64,000 bases of DNA from Clostridia bacterium (GTDB lineage: Bacteria; Bacillota_A; Clostridia; UMGS1883): positions 14,789-78,788 of the forward strand of contig JAFUJZ010000008.1 in the NCBI GenBank assembly GCA_017467965.1. Direction: 5' to 3'. A program made the translations under genes and the position numbers. The notes beneath the pieces are model-generated. The model saw only the letters and a list, made by a program, of their open reading frames with translations. It was not told the DNA's origin and made no database searches. Positions 53,330 through 62,529 of this stretch are shown here, in pieces. Within the stretch, counting starts at the first letter, position 1. Each line of letters opens with the position of its first letter.

Positions 53330-54790
53330 TCAGATTTTTTCTATACTCATTGTATTTGTGCCGTTACTGTTTTCAACATCATAGTCAAAAAGAATAATAA
53401 CAGTATCGCCCTTTTTTACAATGCCTGAATCAATAGCTTTTTCCTTAGCCTGCTTTATGATGTCCTTTGCTCTGTCCTTCTGCTCGCCCATAAGCGGAAC
53501 AACGCCGTAATAAGCGGATAAGCTCTTGTAAACATCCTCACTCGTCACAATTGCAAGTATGGGGATTTCGGGACGAAAATGACTGAGCTCACGAATAGTT
53601 GTCCCGCCTCTTGAAGCAGCAATAATAGCGCTTGCATTAATTTCTGGAACAATGCTCTGCACAGCGTGGCATATAACCGACATATAGGGATATTTTGCAT
53701 TACGCACCTGATACTCGTACTTGCCCTTGAATTTGATGCTCTGCTCAGCCTCGCGGCAAATACTCGAAAGTGCCTTTACGCTTTCTACAGGATACATACC
53801 TGCCGCACTTTCACCTGAGAGCATTACGCACGTTGTATTATCATACACCGCATTTGCAACGTCACTGATTTCCGCACGGGTAGGTCTGGCATGTGTAATC
53901 ATAGACTCCAGCATCTGTGTGGCAGTGATAACAATTTTACCCTGCTCTGCACAGCGTTTGATGATTGTTTTTTGTATTTCGGGCAGCTTTACGTATGGGA
54001 TTTCAACACCCATATCACCTCTGGCAACCATAAGACCGTCGCTGACTGCTATGATTTCGTCCAGATTATCAACGCCGTCCTGGTTTTCAATCTTGGCGAT
54101 AATTTCAACACCTGTGTAACCCAGTCTTGTGACAAATTTTCTGATATCCTTAACATCCTCGGCACATCTTACAAAGGATGCCGCAATGTACTGAATCCCC
54201 TGCTCCAAACCGAACTTGATATCATCCTCATCTTTTAATGACAAATACATCATATCCACATGATAGTCTGGGAAATTAAGGCTCTTTCTGTTTGAAAGCG
54301 TACCGCCTCTCACGGTTTCGCAAAGGATATAATCGTTACCGATTTCCTTTACAGAAAACTCCATGTTGCCGTCATCTGCCAAGATAACATGAGGATTACC
54401 CTTTTCAAATCTTTCCTTAACCTCTCTTGCTGTTTTTTTCCATTCTTCAACAAGCTTGGGATAAGAAATATTGATGCTTTTCTCGCAAGGTGTCTCAGTA
54501 TTCTCAGCCTTTGTAAAAGCAAACAGCTCGCCCTTTTTAATTGTCATCTTGCCGTCGGGGAAAATACCAACTCTTACCTCAGGGCCCTTTGTATCAAGAA
54601 GCAATCCGACGCTTCTGCCCTTTTGGTTGGCAACCTCTTTTACAATATCCATTCTCGCCTTCTGCTCGTCATATGTCGAGTGGGAAAAGTTGAATCTTGC
54701 AACGTTCATTCCCGCATCAATCATCTGGGAAATAACTTCCTTGTTTTCACTTGCAGGGCCTATTGTACAAATTATTTTTGTCTTACGCAT
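53330..54790 (-). CDS. pyk: Pyruvate kinase
   Basis: A 486-residue glycolytic enzyme making pyruvate and ATP from phosphoenolpyruvate. TKIICTIGPAS at the N-terminus, NVARFNFSHS, LLLDTKGPEVR, the metal and substrate motif IIAKIENQDGVDN, VARGDMGVEIP, and TATQMLESMITHARPTRAEISDVANAV are all present. The C-terminal regulatory domain is complete but there is no extra PEP-utiliser domain found in some Firmicutes. It starts 5 bases after the M24 peptidase gene, with its GGAGG site inside that gene. Confidence 0.97.
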   Translation of the reverse strand: MRKTKIICTIGPASENKEVISQMIDAGMNVARFNFSHSTYDEQKARMDIVKEVANQKGRSVGLLLDTKGPEVRVGIFPDGKMTIKKGELFAFTKAENTETPCEKSINISYPKLVEEWKKTAREVKERFEKGNPHVILADDGNMEFSVKEIGNDYILCETVRGGTLSNRKSLNFPDYHVDMMYLSLKDEDDIKFGLEQGIQYIAASFVRCAEDVKDIRKFVTRLGYTGVEIIAKIENQDGVDNLDEIIAVSDGLMVARGDMGVEIPYVKLPEIQKTIIKRCAEQGKIVITATQMLESMITHARPTRAEISDVANAVYDNTTCVMLSGESAAGMYPVESVKALSSICREAEQSIKFKGKYEYQVRNAKYPYMSVICHAVQSIVPEINASAIIAASRGGTTIRELSHFRPEIPILAIVTSEDVYKSLSAYYGVVPLMGEQKDRAKDIIKQAKEKAIDSGIVKKGDTVIILFDYDVENSNGTNTMSIEKI

Positions 54791-54795
54791 CTATG

Positions 54796-55980
54796 TCAAT
54801 CCTCCAGAATTCTAATAATCTCATCCTGTTCGCCGCCGGTTACTTCCACCTTACCGTCAGAATGAATATACACATCGGTTTCTGTTCTCACGCCGAACTT
54901 TCCGAGATAAATACCCGGTTCAATCGAAAATCCCGTGCAAGGAAGCAGTCCTCTTTCGTCATGTGTTTCAAAGTTATCAATATTTGCACCCATTGCGTGC
55001 ACAGTTTCACCGGGTCCTATTGAGTGCCCTGTTCTGTGCAGGAAATATTCACCATAGCCTTCATTTGCAATGCGGTTTCGGCACGCATCGTCCACCATGT
55101 ATCCCGAGAGCATTCTACCCTCTTTTTCAGCCTTGTATAACAAATCACAAGCAGCGAGTCTACCTGCCTTTGCCACGTTGAACACATTCACATATTCATC
55201 GGGGATATTTCCTCCGCAGTAGCCCATCCAAGTGATGTCGGCATATACGCTATGGTCAACCTTTTCTCTCGCCCACAAATCAATTAGCACTAAATCGCCC
55301 TTTTTAATTTCACTGCTCTTGTCACGCGTAGGCTCGTAGTGTGAGTTTGAGCTATTTTCGTTAACACCGACAATCGCAGGGTCTGCAGCATACATATTAC
55401 GGCGGTCAAACTCCTCCATAATAAACTGCTGTACCATGTATTCGTTTACAAATTCACCGCTTTTAAGCTTTTCGGCTATAAACCTAAAAGCCATATCCTT
55501 GGTTTCCTGCACATTTTTTGCGGCATATTTATGGCTTTGATAGTTTTCCTTGCTCCATACAGCCGTCAAAAGTGTGAACATGTCCATACTCGATGTAACG
55601 AGTTTTCCAAGGCTTCTCACATAGTCCACAATACCACCGTCAGCCCAGGACACAATCGGGATAGCACACATGGGTGAATATTCCATTGCCACGGTAACAT
55701 CATTTTTTAAAAGCTTTTCAAGATTTTCAAAAAGCTCCTGCCATGTCACATACATTATTCTTTCACAAGGCAGGTTTTCGTATGCGTTTCTGTCAATAAT
55801 ATGATAAACAACAACCGCACTGCCTTCCTTGGGTACATAAATATATGCTCTGCGTGTTGTAAATTTTTTACCGATTATTTCGCGCATTGCGGGATTACTT
55901 CCCCTAAAATCGCTAATTAGCCAGGAATCTATATTATTCAATCGCATATGCTCCTGAATTTTATCAAGATTTTTCAACAT
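54796..55980 (-). CDS. M24-family metallopeptidase (Xaa-Pro aminopeptidase-like)
   Basis: A 394-residue pita-bread-fold protein. The N-terminal creatinase-like domain (about 1-150) is followed by the M24 domain with metal ligands in VLIDLWAR and YADITWMGY (Asp), FLHRTGHSIGPG (His), FSIEPGIYL (Glu) and VRTETDVYI (Glu). It may release N-terminal residues before proline. ATG at 55980 follows GAGGTG; a GTG three codons earlier overlaps that site. A promoter TTGAAA/TATACT with a 17-base spacer lies just upstream, so it and pyk form an operon. Confidence 0.87.
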   Translation of the reverse strand: MLKNLDKIQEHMRLNNIDSWLISDFRGSNPAMREIIGKKFTTRRAYIYVPKEGSAVVVYHIIDRNAYENLPCERIMYVTWQELFENLEKLLKNDVTVAMEYSPMCAIPIVSWADGGIVDYVRSLGKLVTSSMDMFTLLTAVWSKENYQSHKYAAKNVQETKDMAFRFIAEKLKSGEFVNEYMVQQFIMEEFDRRNMYAADPAIVGVNENSSNSHYEPTRDKSSEIKKGDLVLIDLWAREKVDHSVYADITWMGYCGGNIPDEYVNVFNVAKAGRLAACDLLYKAEKEGRMLSGYMVDDACRNRIANEGYGEYFLHRTGHSIGPGETVHAMGANIDNFETHDERGLLPCTGFSIEPGIYLGKFGVRTETDVYIHSDGKVEVTGGEQDEIIRILED

Positions 55981-56097
55981 ACCTGTCACCTCTTTTTTTC
56001 AGTATATAATAATTGCTTCAAAATTTCAATCAAAATATGTAAGATTTACTATTTCTTTCCGCACAAAGATTTTTTCGTTATTGTGCAAATAATACTA

Positions 56098-56126
56098 TTG
56101 CCTGTACAAAAAAAGTGTGTTATAAT
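56098..56126 (+). promoter_or_regulatory. Sigma-A promoter of the coiled-coil membrane protein gene
   Basis: TTGCCT (56098-56103), 17-base spacer, consensus TATAAT (56121-56126), 44 bases before the start. Confidence 0.7.
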
Positions 56127-56170
56127 AAGTTATATTATAGTACATTTTAGTGCATTTAGGGGGATTTTGA

Positions 56171-57394
56171 ATGCAACCTTACGATACAACAACTTCTTAC
56201 AAGGATTCTTATTCGTCCGGCAGGTCAGCAGACCGCCTTTCATCCGACAGCCTTTCCGACAGATTATCGAAAACCGGCACCACATCGCGTACTCGTACGC
56301 ACACATCCAACAAGAAAAAGAAACCTATCATGGTTACGCTCGTTGCAGCACTCATAGGCTGTCTTATTGCTTTCATTTTAGGCTTTGTTATTTCGTCCTT
56401 CGCAATGCTTGACTCCCGTCTTGAAAGTGTAGCCGCAAAGAATGCTGAGCTTCAGGAAACAATCAAGCAAAAGGATGTTGAAATTGGCGAGCTCAACGCC
56501 GCAATTGACAAGAAAAATGAAAGCAACATTGCTTTAGGTGAGCAGATTCAGGAGCATCTTAAAACTATTGACGGTCTCAAAAACAACGTACAGTCTCTTG
56601 AAACCGATGTTCACACTATTGCCGATGCCGCACTGAATGATTCCGAAACGCCTACGCCTGTTGCAACACTTGCAAGTCTTTCTCTTTCTCAGCAACTTCT
56701 TCTGTTTGTTGTGCTTTTGGTTATCATCATTTTCATCATCAGCGTAACTTGTAGCATTATCGCATCCAGAACAGGTGAAAAAATATTCAAAAAGTCTAAA
56801 AAATCCAAGTCTGATAAAAAGGCGTCCAAAAATGAAAAGATAAAAGAAGACGAGAGAGAAAAAACCGAGGATGAGCCTTCCGATGAACCTATCTCAGAAG
56901 ATGAAGAAGACGAGGAAGACGAAAAGGAAGAGCTCGATAGTCTCGCTGACCTTGGTGCAACAAGAGAATTCTCCTTTGACAATGCCGTACACGAAGCTAT
57001 TGACCTTCTTTATCACAACAATCTTGAAGATAATATTTCCGATTTAGGCGGTTTTAAATTCGGCATCACCAATTTTGAGGAGGTTCTTTCCGACAAGGCA
57101 AAGGGCAAATCCTTCGGCAATGCTGAAAACGGTGATTTTGTTGCATTCATGTCAACAAAATCCGCAGTTAAAAAGCTCTATATTATTCCTCGCTATATGT
57201 CTCTTTCCGACTCTTCCGTAGCACTTCGCGGTACAACTGATTTGTTTGATATTAACGACGAAGCCGACAATGTTATCACACACGGCACAGTCAAAATTAA
57301 AACTATCGATTCTCCTGCAGTATTTGCATTTGGCGACAATGGTTGGGCGATTGAATCCAAAGGTCATATTACAGCATCTGGCACACGCCATTAA
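56171..57394 (+). CDS. Two-helix membrane coiled-coil protein of unknown function
   Basis: A 407-residue protein I do not recognise. Residues 1-50 are Ser/Thr/Arg-rich and end in a KKKK patch; helix 1 is about 54-78; a heptad-rich coiled coil about 80-150 (LESVAAKNAELQETIKQKDVEI) lies between the helices, so it is outside the cell if the N-terminus is inside; helix 2 is about 170-195; then a lysine-rich stretch and a highly acidic one (SEDEEDEEDEKEELD); and a C-terminal globular domain about 255-407 (FSFDNAVHEAIDLLYHNN, KLYIIPRYMSL). Both N- and C-terminal portions would be cytoplasmic. Monocistronic, with its own promoter and terminator. GGGGG precedes the ATG. Confidence 0.75.
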   Translation: MQPYDTTTSYKDSYSSGRSADRLSSDSLSDRLSKTGTTSRTRTHTSNKKKKPIMVTLVAALIGCLIAFILGFVISSFAMLDSRLESVAAKNAELQETIKQKDVEIGELNAAIDKKNESNIALGEQIQEHLKTIDGLKNNVQSLETDVHTIADAALNDSETPTPVATLASLSLSQQLLLFVVLLVIIIFIISVTCSIIASRTGEKIFKKSKKSKSDKKASKNEKIKEDEREKTEDEPSDEPISEDEEDEEDEKEELDSLADLGATREFSFDNAVHEAIDLLYHNNLEDNISDLGGFKFGITNFEEVLSDKAKGKSFGNAENGDFVAFMSTKSAVKKLYIIPRYMSLSDSSVALRGTTDLFDINDEADNVITHGTVKIKTIDSPAVFAFGDNGWAIESKGHITASGTRH

Positions 57395-57433
57395 AAAAAC
57401 AGGCTTTTGCGCTTGCAAAAGCCTGTTTTTTTA
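57393..57433 (+). terminator. Terminator of the coiled-coil protein gene
   Basis: Perfect 12-bp stem CAGGCTTTTGC with complement around loop GCTT-like bases, with A and T runs. Confidence 0.9.
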
Positions 57434-57444
57434 ACATAATTTCA

Positions 57445-57473
57445 TTGACAAAATAAAGCTAAAGTATTATATT
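57445..57473 (+). promoter_or_regulatory. Sigma-A promoter of the pyridoxal kinase gene
   Basis: TTGACA (57445-57450), 17-base spacer, TATATT (57468-57473). Confidence 0.75.
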
Positions 57474-57507
57474 TAAAGAAATGCAAATTTCGAAAGGTCT
57501 GATAAAC

Positions 57508-58344
57508 ATGGATTACAAAAGACTTCTTACAGTTCAGGACATTTCATGCGTAGGACAGTGCTCGCTTACTGTTGCACTTCCCATTATTTCTGCATGCGGC
57601 GTCGAAACTGCCGTTCTTCCATCTTCTGTGCTGTCTACGCACACAGGCGGATTTTCGGGCTATACATTCCGCGATTTGACAGATGATATCCCCGCTATCG
57701 AATCTCACTGGCAAAAAGAAAACATCACATTTGATGCAATTTATACAGGTTATCTCGGCTCAACACGCCAGATTGATATGGTTTCTCACATATTTGATAC
57801 ATGCCTTAACGAGGGTGGCAAAACAATCGTTGACCCTGCAATGGCAGACAATGGCAAGCTTTACTACGGCTTTGATATGGATTTTGTAAAGGCTATGGCA
57901 TCCCTTTGTGCTAAAGCTGACATTATCCTCCCCAATATTACCGAAGCCTCGTTCATGACTGGCATTGAATTCAAAACCGAATATGACCGCGAGTATGTGG
58001 ATTCTATCCTCTCTGCCCTTACAAAAATGGGTGCAAAGACTATTATTCTTACAGGTGTTTCCTACAACAGTGAAACCACAGGTGTTGTTGTTTTTGAAAA
58101 CGGTGAATATTCCTATTACGAGCACAAAAAGCTCCCCGGTGGTTGCCACGGTACAGGGGATGTTTACGCCTCCGCCTTTGCAGGTGCTTTGATGCGTGGC
58201 TTCTCCACATATGATGCCGCTTCTATCGCTGCAGACTATACTCTCCTTTGTATCGAAAAAACTCTCCCCGATTCCAAAAACCATTGGTACGGCGTTAAAT
58301 TTGAAACATGTATCCCCGAGCTTATCAATATGCTTAATAAATAA
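57508..58344 (+). CDS. pdxY: Pyridoxal/pyridoxamine kinase (ribokinase fold)
   Basis: A 278-residue PfkB-family kinase of the PdxK/PdxY branch. SCVGQCSLTVALPIISACG and VLSTHTGGFSGYTFRDLT match the vitamer pocket; FDAIYTGYLGSTRQIDMV and VDPAMADNGKLY follow, then ILPNITEASFMTG, and the anion-hole and base motif GGCHGTGDVYASAFAGAL with the catalytic Asp. It would phosphorylate B6 vitamers for salvage. ATG at 57508 (MDYKRLL) follows AAAGG at 10 bases. Confidence 0.9.
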   Translation: MDYKRLLTVQDISCVGQCSLTVALPIISACGVETAVLPSSVLSTHTGGFSGYTFRDLTDDIPAIESHWQKENITFDAIYTGYLGSTRQIDMVSHIFDTCLNEGGKTIVDPAMADNGKLYYGFDMDFVKAMASLCAKADIILPNITEASFMTGIEFKTEYDREYVDSILSALTKMGAKTIILTGVSYNSETTGVVVFENGEYSYYEHKKLPGGCHGTGDVYASAFAGALMRGFSTYDAASIAADYTLLCIEKTLPDSKNHWYGVKFETCIPELINMLNK

Positions 58345-58346
58345 CG

Positions 58347-58377
58347 AAAAGGTGTTGCTTTTGCAACACCTTTTTTA
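58347..58377. terminator. Terminator between pdxY and the SecD-P1 gene
   Basis: AAAAGGTGTTGC and complement around loop TTTT, followed by T; works for both converging units. Confidence 0.9.
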
Positions 58378-59157
58378 TTCCATTATGCTAACCATTTCAC
58401 TGCATTTAAGGCTAAAGGGCAATCTGCCTGCATTTATCACACTTGCCAACTCTTCTGCCTCTTCTTTTGCAAAATCGCCTGTAATTACACACTTGTCCGA
58501 ATCGATAACTTCCTTAACAGAAGGCATAGAATAGGGAACACCGTCCATGCAGATTGCGATATAGTTCATACCGCTGCCGGCGAGTGCTACAGCGTTCTGT
58601 GTAGCTTCCTTAAATTTTTCTCTACCTGCCTGTGTAAGTGTGAGCTGTACATAGTAGCCCTGGTTACCGTAATCATCAACCTGACCGAAAGTAGCCACAG
58701 CCTCCTGAACGTGCTCACTGTCGCCTTCCATTACAACTTCTCCGTAAGCATTCATAAACTGAAGTTCCGCCGTCTGTCCTATAGATGTCACAACTTCATA
58801 CGGGTCATCAACATTTGGAATTTCTACTTTTATAGCATAATCTCCCTGACGTTCAATTTTTTTATCCGTTACTCCTACAGAGTCAAGTCGTACAGCAATT
58901 ATATTCATCACCTGCTCAATCTCATCATCAGTAACATCATCTAAATTTGCTACGTTAGGTTCAAATACTATTTTTGAACCTACAAATTTCTCTTGCGTGG
59001 TCTCTTCAATAGCATTTACATCTTTAGCATCGCTACTTTTTGTCAGCACCACCAGAGCAAAAACACCTGCGGCTATCAACAATCCTATAACTATACCTAT
59101 CAGAATGGGCAACACGCCGCTTTTTTTCTTTGAAGTATGGTTCAAGCTATTCTGCAT
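58375..59157 (-). CDS. Membrane-anchored stand-alone SecD P1 ectodomain
   Basis: A 260-residue protein with a short basic N-terminus, one transmembrane helix (about 15-38), and a complete SecD-type P1 outer domain (SKIVFEPNVANLDDV, RLDSVGVTDKKI, then IGQTAELQF to INAGRLPFSL), ending after 7 further residues. None of SecD's six C-terminal helices is present. Over the last 125 P1 residues it shares 110 identities with SecD (33070-34386) of this window, but the first 70 match at only about half. It is third in an operon with an SLH-anchored M3 peptidase and a PASTA protein. The role is unknown; a chaperone-like or substrate-binding function outside the membrane is possible (inference). Confidence 0.85.
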   Translation of the reverse strand: MQNSLNHTSKKKSGVLPILIGIVIGLLIAAGVFALVVLTKSSDAKDVNAIEETTQEKFVGSKIVFEPNVANLDDVTDDEIEQVMNIIAVRLDSVGVTDKKIERQGDYAIKVEIPNVDDPYEVVTSIGQTAELQFMNAYGEVVMEGDSEHVQEAVATFGQVDDYGNQGYYVQLTLTQAGREKFKEATQNAVALAGSGMNYIAICMDGVPYSMPSVKEVIDSDKCVITGDFAKEEAEELASVINAGRLPFSLKCSEMVSIME

Positions 59158-59175
59158 TACTTTTCCTCTCTTCCA

Positions 59176-60204
59176 TTATAATCCGCTGTCTGACATTTTG
59201 CTGTCATCAATTTCAACGGCTGTATCTTCCACTCCGCTGCTTATTACAATGTCCACAATTGTATCCATTTCAACCTCTGTTCCCTGTGCAATGCTCTGTT
59301 TTATTACAGTTCCCACAGGCAAGCTCGACTCAATCTCTGTTATATCACCAAGATGCAAGCCGTTTGCCACAAGCTTTTCTTCTGCCTCGGATTCACCAAG
59401 GCCTGTAATATCCGGCACTGTAACCATTGCGGCACCAAGGCTCACGTATAAAATCACCTCGTCACCTTCCTTGATTTCTGCACCGGCAGAAGGTTCATGT
59501 GCAATTATGTCACCCTTGGCTACAGCGTCGCTGTACTCCTCATACACCGTTACCTTAACACCCATGGCCTTAAGCTCGTTTTTCGCGTCATTTGCCCTAA
59601 CTCCAACATAATCGTCAAGTTCAAACGCTTCCGGTCCTGTCGAAACAAAAAGCCTTACCTCGTCACCGGATTTAACAGTCTGTCCTGCTGAGGGCAGGTG
59701 GCGTATAACAAACCCTTCTTCAATCTCGTTGTTTTCTTCTTCGCTTATTTTTACCACAAGTCCATTAGTTTCAAGCTCTTTCACAGCCTTTTCAATTTTC
59801 ACGTTGCTGTAATCGGGAAGCTTAATCTCTGTTTCACCAAGGCTTATTATAACTGTAATTTTTTCGCCCTTTTTTATCTCACCTGGAAGAGGGCTTTGCG
59901 ATGCTACCTTCCCTTTGTCCACATTGTGGCTGTAGGCATGCTCTATACTAAGTTGAAACCCTTCTTCAACCAAATCTTCAAGCGCATTTTTCATCTGTAC
60001 CTCTGTCATATTTCTAACATTCGGCATCTCAAAAACATCCGTACTTTCAATATTTGCCGTGCCAAATCCGGGCATTTCACAAGACTTAAGATTCATCCCG
60101 ATAAGCACCATAACACATATAATAAGTATAATAACTAATGCAATCAACACCATTACAGGTGTGTTTTTTTGTTTTTTGCGTCTGCGTCTTCTCTTTGTTG
60201 CCAT
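59176..60204 (-). CDS. Four-PASTA-domain membrane protein without kinase
   Basis: A 342-residue protein: a very basic N-terminus (ATKRRRRRKKQK), one transmembrane helix (about 16-37), and four consecutive PASTA domains outside (VFEMPNVRNMTEVQMKNAL; IKLPDYSNVKIEKAVKEL; FELDDYVGVRANDAKNEL; VTVPDITGLGESEAEEKL), each ending with the SAG/PGEIKKGExV turn, then a short acidic tail. PASTA domains bind muropeptides or beta-lactams in PrkC kinases and penicillin-binding proteins; here no kinase or transpeptidase domain is attached. GGAGG precedes the ATG; 16 bases separate it from the M3 peptidase gene. Confidence 0.9.
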   Translation of the reverse strand: MATKRRRRRKKQKNTPVMVLIALVIILIICVMVLIGMNLKSCEMPGFGTANIESTDVFEMPNVRNMTEVQMKNALEDLVEEGFQLSIEHAYSHNVDKGKVASQSPLPGEIKKGEKITVIISLGETEIKLPDYSNVKIEKAVKELETNGLVVKISEEENNEIEEGFVIRHLPSAGQTVKSGDEVRLFVSTGPEAFELDDYVGVRANDAKNELKAMGVKVTVYEEYSDAVAKGDIIAHEPSAGAEIKEGDEVILYVSLGAAMVTVPDITGLGESEAEEKLVANGLHLGDITEIESSLPVGTVIKQSIAQGTEVEMDTIVDIVISSGVEDTAVEIDDSKMSDSGL

Positions 60205-60220
60205 TTTTTATCCTCCGCTG

Positions 60221-62380
60221 TCATTTTAATATTATTTTCGCAATCTCTGCCCGTGTCAGATAACCCTCGGGGTCAAGCTCTCCTGTATCATAGCCTTCAA
60301 TAAGTCCTGCCTCGATTGCCCAATTCATGGCATCTCGCATATTTTCGGGAACCTTGTCTCCGTCTGTAAATTCGTCGAGATAATCAGTCTCGCATTCTAT
60401 CTGACCGTTTAATAAATGATACATCCAAACAAACATCATACGGCTTACCTTTTCTTCTGCACCGAATCTGCCTTTATAAACCATGTTCTTCAACTCGTCA
60501 TTTTGTTTCATCCTGCCGACAAACCATGCTACAGCATCGTAATACCAGTCGTCATGATTTACATCGACAAATTCCATTTCGGTATGTATTATCCTGCATC
60601 CGTTAAGTCTCCAAAGCACAGTTATTGCCTCCGCAACAGTCATTTCTCTGTCAGGATGCACTCTGCCGCCCTCGTCGCCTTTGAACAAACCGTATATGCC
60701 GCCCTCAGTCAGATAATCCTTTGCCCAATGGTTTTCAATCTCTTTTATGTATTTTATGTCGCATATTTCGTCTATGGTATAATCCATAATTCCCTCAGCA
60801 ATTTTTTCCACGCTGCCGTCTTCAAAAACGTTTGACAATCCTGCCTGTTCTACAGCATCGGAATATCCGTACACGTACATCTGCGATGCTAAAGCCAAAT
60901 ATACATCCGCGGCTTTTTCAAAATCCTCTACCGAAATACACAAAATCTCCATTGCACCAAGTGCACTTACTGAATAGCTGATATAGTAAAATGGTGAATC
61001 AAAGGTATGGTTTATATCAACCCACCAATAAGCATCTTCGTTTTCGCCGTACTCGTAGCCGTATTCCTGGCTTATGCGTTTAAAGGTTTCGTTCATCTCC
61101 TCAACGCTCATATTTTCATTGGTATACAACGCCTGCTGGAACTCATCGTGCAATGCACCTTCAACAACGCTGTAAACCATGTTTGACAAGCCTGCCGCAC
61201 GGTAGGCATCACCGCCATTTTCTCCTGCCAAAGTATCCGCATATTCCATGTACAGCATTTCAAGCCCTTGAGAATGTATCTCGGATATATCATAGCAGGC
61301 ACTTGCGCCATCACGTGTCAGTACAATATTGGCAAAATGCCCGAACTCATGCACAAAAGTCATTACATCGTCATAGCTATACGTAGGTGCCGCAAATATG
61401 CAAGCCGAATCATATCTATACAAAAACGTCGTAAAAGCAAGCTGCAGCTTTGTTCGGCTTGGTTCAAAATCGCAAAGGTCATATTCCTTCATATAATCCA
61501 ATGCAGCTTTATATTCATCGGATATATCATCAATCCACTCTTCTGCTGCGGCAACAATCTCCTCTTCGGATAATCCCCAAATATTTTCAATATTTTCTGC
61601 GGAAAGGTCACTATTATATTCCGTCATTGTAATCATTTTTTCATCAATAGGAACAAAATACTCTTTTACCGCCTTGTAAAAAGCTTCCATATCATCAGGG
61701 GTATAGTCGCGGCAATATATCACATCATAGGCATAATACGCATAATTTTCATATCCGAATCTTCTTGCATATTCATTACGTATCTTCACAAGCTCTGCCA
61801 TAATCGGTGCCGCTTTACGATTTCTGCTCTTTGAATCATACACCTCGCTGATTACAAGATTATATTTGTTCACAAGCTCGGTTTCCTTCTCAAGCAGTTT
61901 AAGCTCGTACTCGTCATTTATATGGGTATCGATAATCATGTCGCAGTATTCGTCACCCAAAACCCGTCTGAATTCTTCTTCATATCCGTTTGCAATCAGT
62001 TGCTGATACAGTTTTATTGCATCGTTTGACATATTTGTCATAAGATTGCTCCATGCCGTATATGACTCGCTATACTCTTGGGGGTTTCTGTAATAATCCA
62101 GCTCACAAAAAACTGCCTCGGTCTGCAATTTTTCAAAGCACACCTCAAGCTTTTCGCAAAGAGCAATCACCGCCTCTGGTTCATCGCCCGCCTGATATGC
62201 TTCATCAAGCTCATTATAAACCGCATCAAACTCGTCTCTGTGTGCCGTACCCCATTTTTGTTCTTCTTTTGGTACAGGCGTAAAGCTTTCATCAAAAAAG
62301 TCTGTCTCCCTTGCCAAAACACCAATAGAGGATATCATCATTATTAATATCAAAACAAGTGCTGTTATACGCTTTTTCAT
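60221..62380 (-). CDS. Secreted M3-family metallopeptidase with C-terminal SLH domains
   Basis: A 719-residue surface enzyme. Signal peptide 1-23; an M3 oligopeptidase domain about 40-550 with zinc motif His344-Glu-x-x-His348 (FVHEFGHFANI) and the third ligand probably in the later SEIHSQGLEMLYMEY; then three SLH-like repeats about 565-719 (HWAKDYLTEGGIYGLF; DDWYYDAVAWFVGRM; MRDAMNWAIEAGLIEG...LTRAEIAKIIL) for attachment to wall polymers. M3 enzymes are usually cytoplasmic oligoendopeptidases, so an exported, wall-anchored one is unusual. First gene of an operon with the PASTA and SecD-P1 genes. Confidence 0.88.
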   Translation of the reverse strand: MKKRITALVLILIMMISSIGVLARETDFFDESFTPVPKEEQKWGTAHRDEFDAVYNELDEAYQAGDEPEAVIALCEKLEVCFEKLQTEAVFCELDYYRNPQEYSESYTAWSNLMTNMSNDAIKLYQQLIANGYEEEFRRVLGDEYCDMIIDTHINDEYELKLLEKETELVNKYNLVISEVYDSKSRNRKAAPIMAELVKIRNEYARRFGYENYAYYAYDVIYCRDYTPDDMEAFYKAVKEYFVPIDEKMITMTEYNSDLSAENIENIWGLSEEEIVAAAEEWIDDISDEYKAALDYMKEYDLCDFEPSRTKLQLAFTTFLYRYDSACIFAAPTYSYDDVMTFVHEFGHFANIVLTRDGASACYDISEIHSQGLEMLYMEYADTLAGENGGDAYRAAGLSNMVYSVVEGALHDEFQQALYTNENMSVEEMNETFKRISQEYGYEYGENEDAYWWVDINHTFDSPFYYISYSVSALGAMEILCISVEDFEKAADVYLALASQMYVYGYSDAVEQAGLSNVFEDGSVEKIAEGIMDYTIDEICDIKYIKEIENHWAKDYLTEGGIYGLFKGDEGGRVHPDREMTVAEAITVLWRLNGCRIIHTEMEFVDVNHDDWYYDAVAWFVGRMKQNDELKNMVYKGRFGAEEKVSRMMFVWMYHLLNGQIECETDYLDEFTDGDKVPENMRDAMNWAIEAGLIEGYDTGELDPEGYLTRAEIAKIILK

Positions 62381-62411
62381 TTTCTCACCTTATATATACA
62401 AATTCATAATA

Positions 62412-62441
62412 AGTATAACCCCAAACCCACCTTTTCGTCAA
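62412..62441 (-). promoter_or_regulatory. Sigma-A promoter of the M3-PASTA-SecD P1 operon
   Basis: Reverse strand TTGACG (62441-62436), 18-base spacer, TATACT (62417-62412). Confidence 0.65.
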
Positions 62442-62470
62442 GTGTATGGCACTTTGCAGCTTATTTTTGT

Positions 62471-62502
62471 AAAAAAACAAACGGGCTCATTTATAGAGCC
62501 CG
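62471..62502 (-). terminator. Terminator of the 60-residue protein gene
   Basis: CGGGCTC/GAGCCCG stem (62482-62488 with 62496-62502) then a T-rich tract on the minus strand. Confidence 0.85.
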
Positions 62503-62529
62503 CTCGTAATAAACTTATGTAAAAAACTA

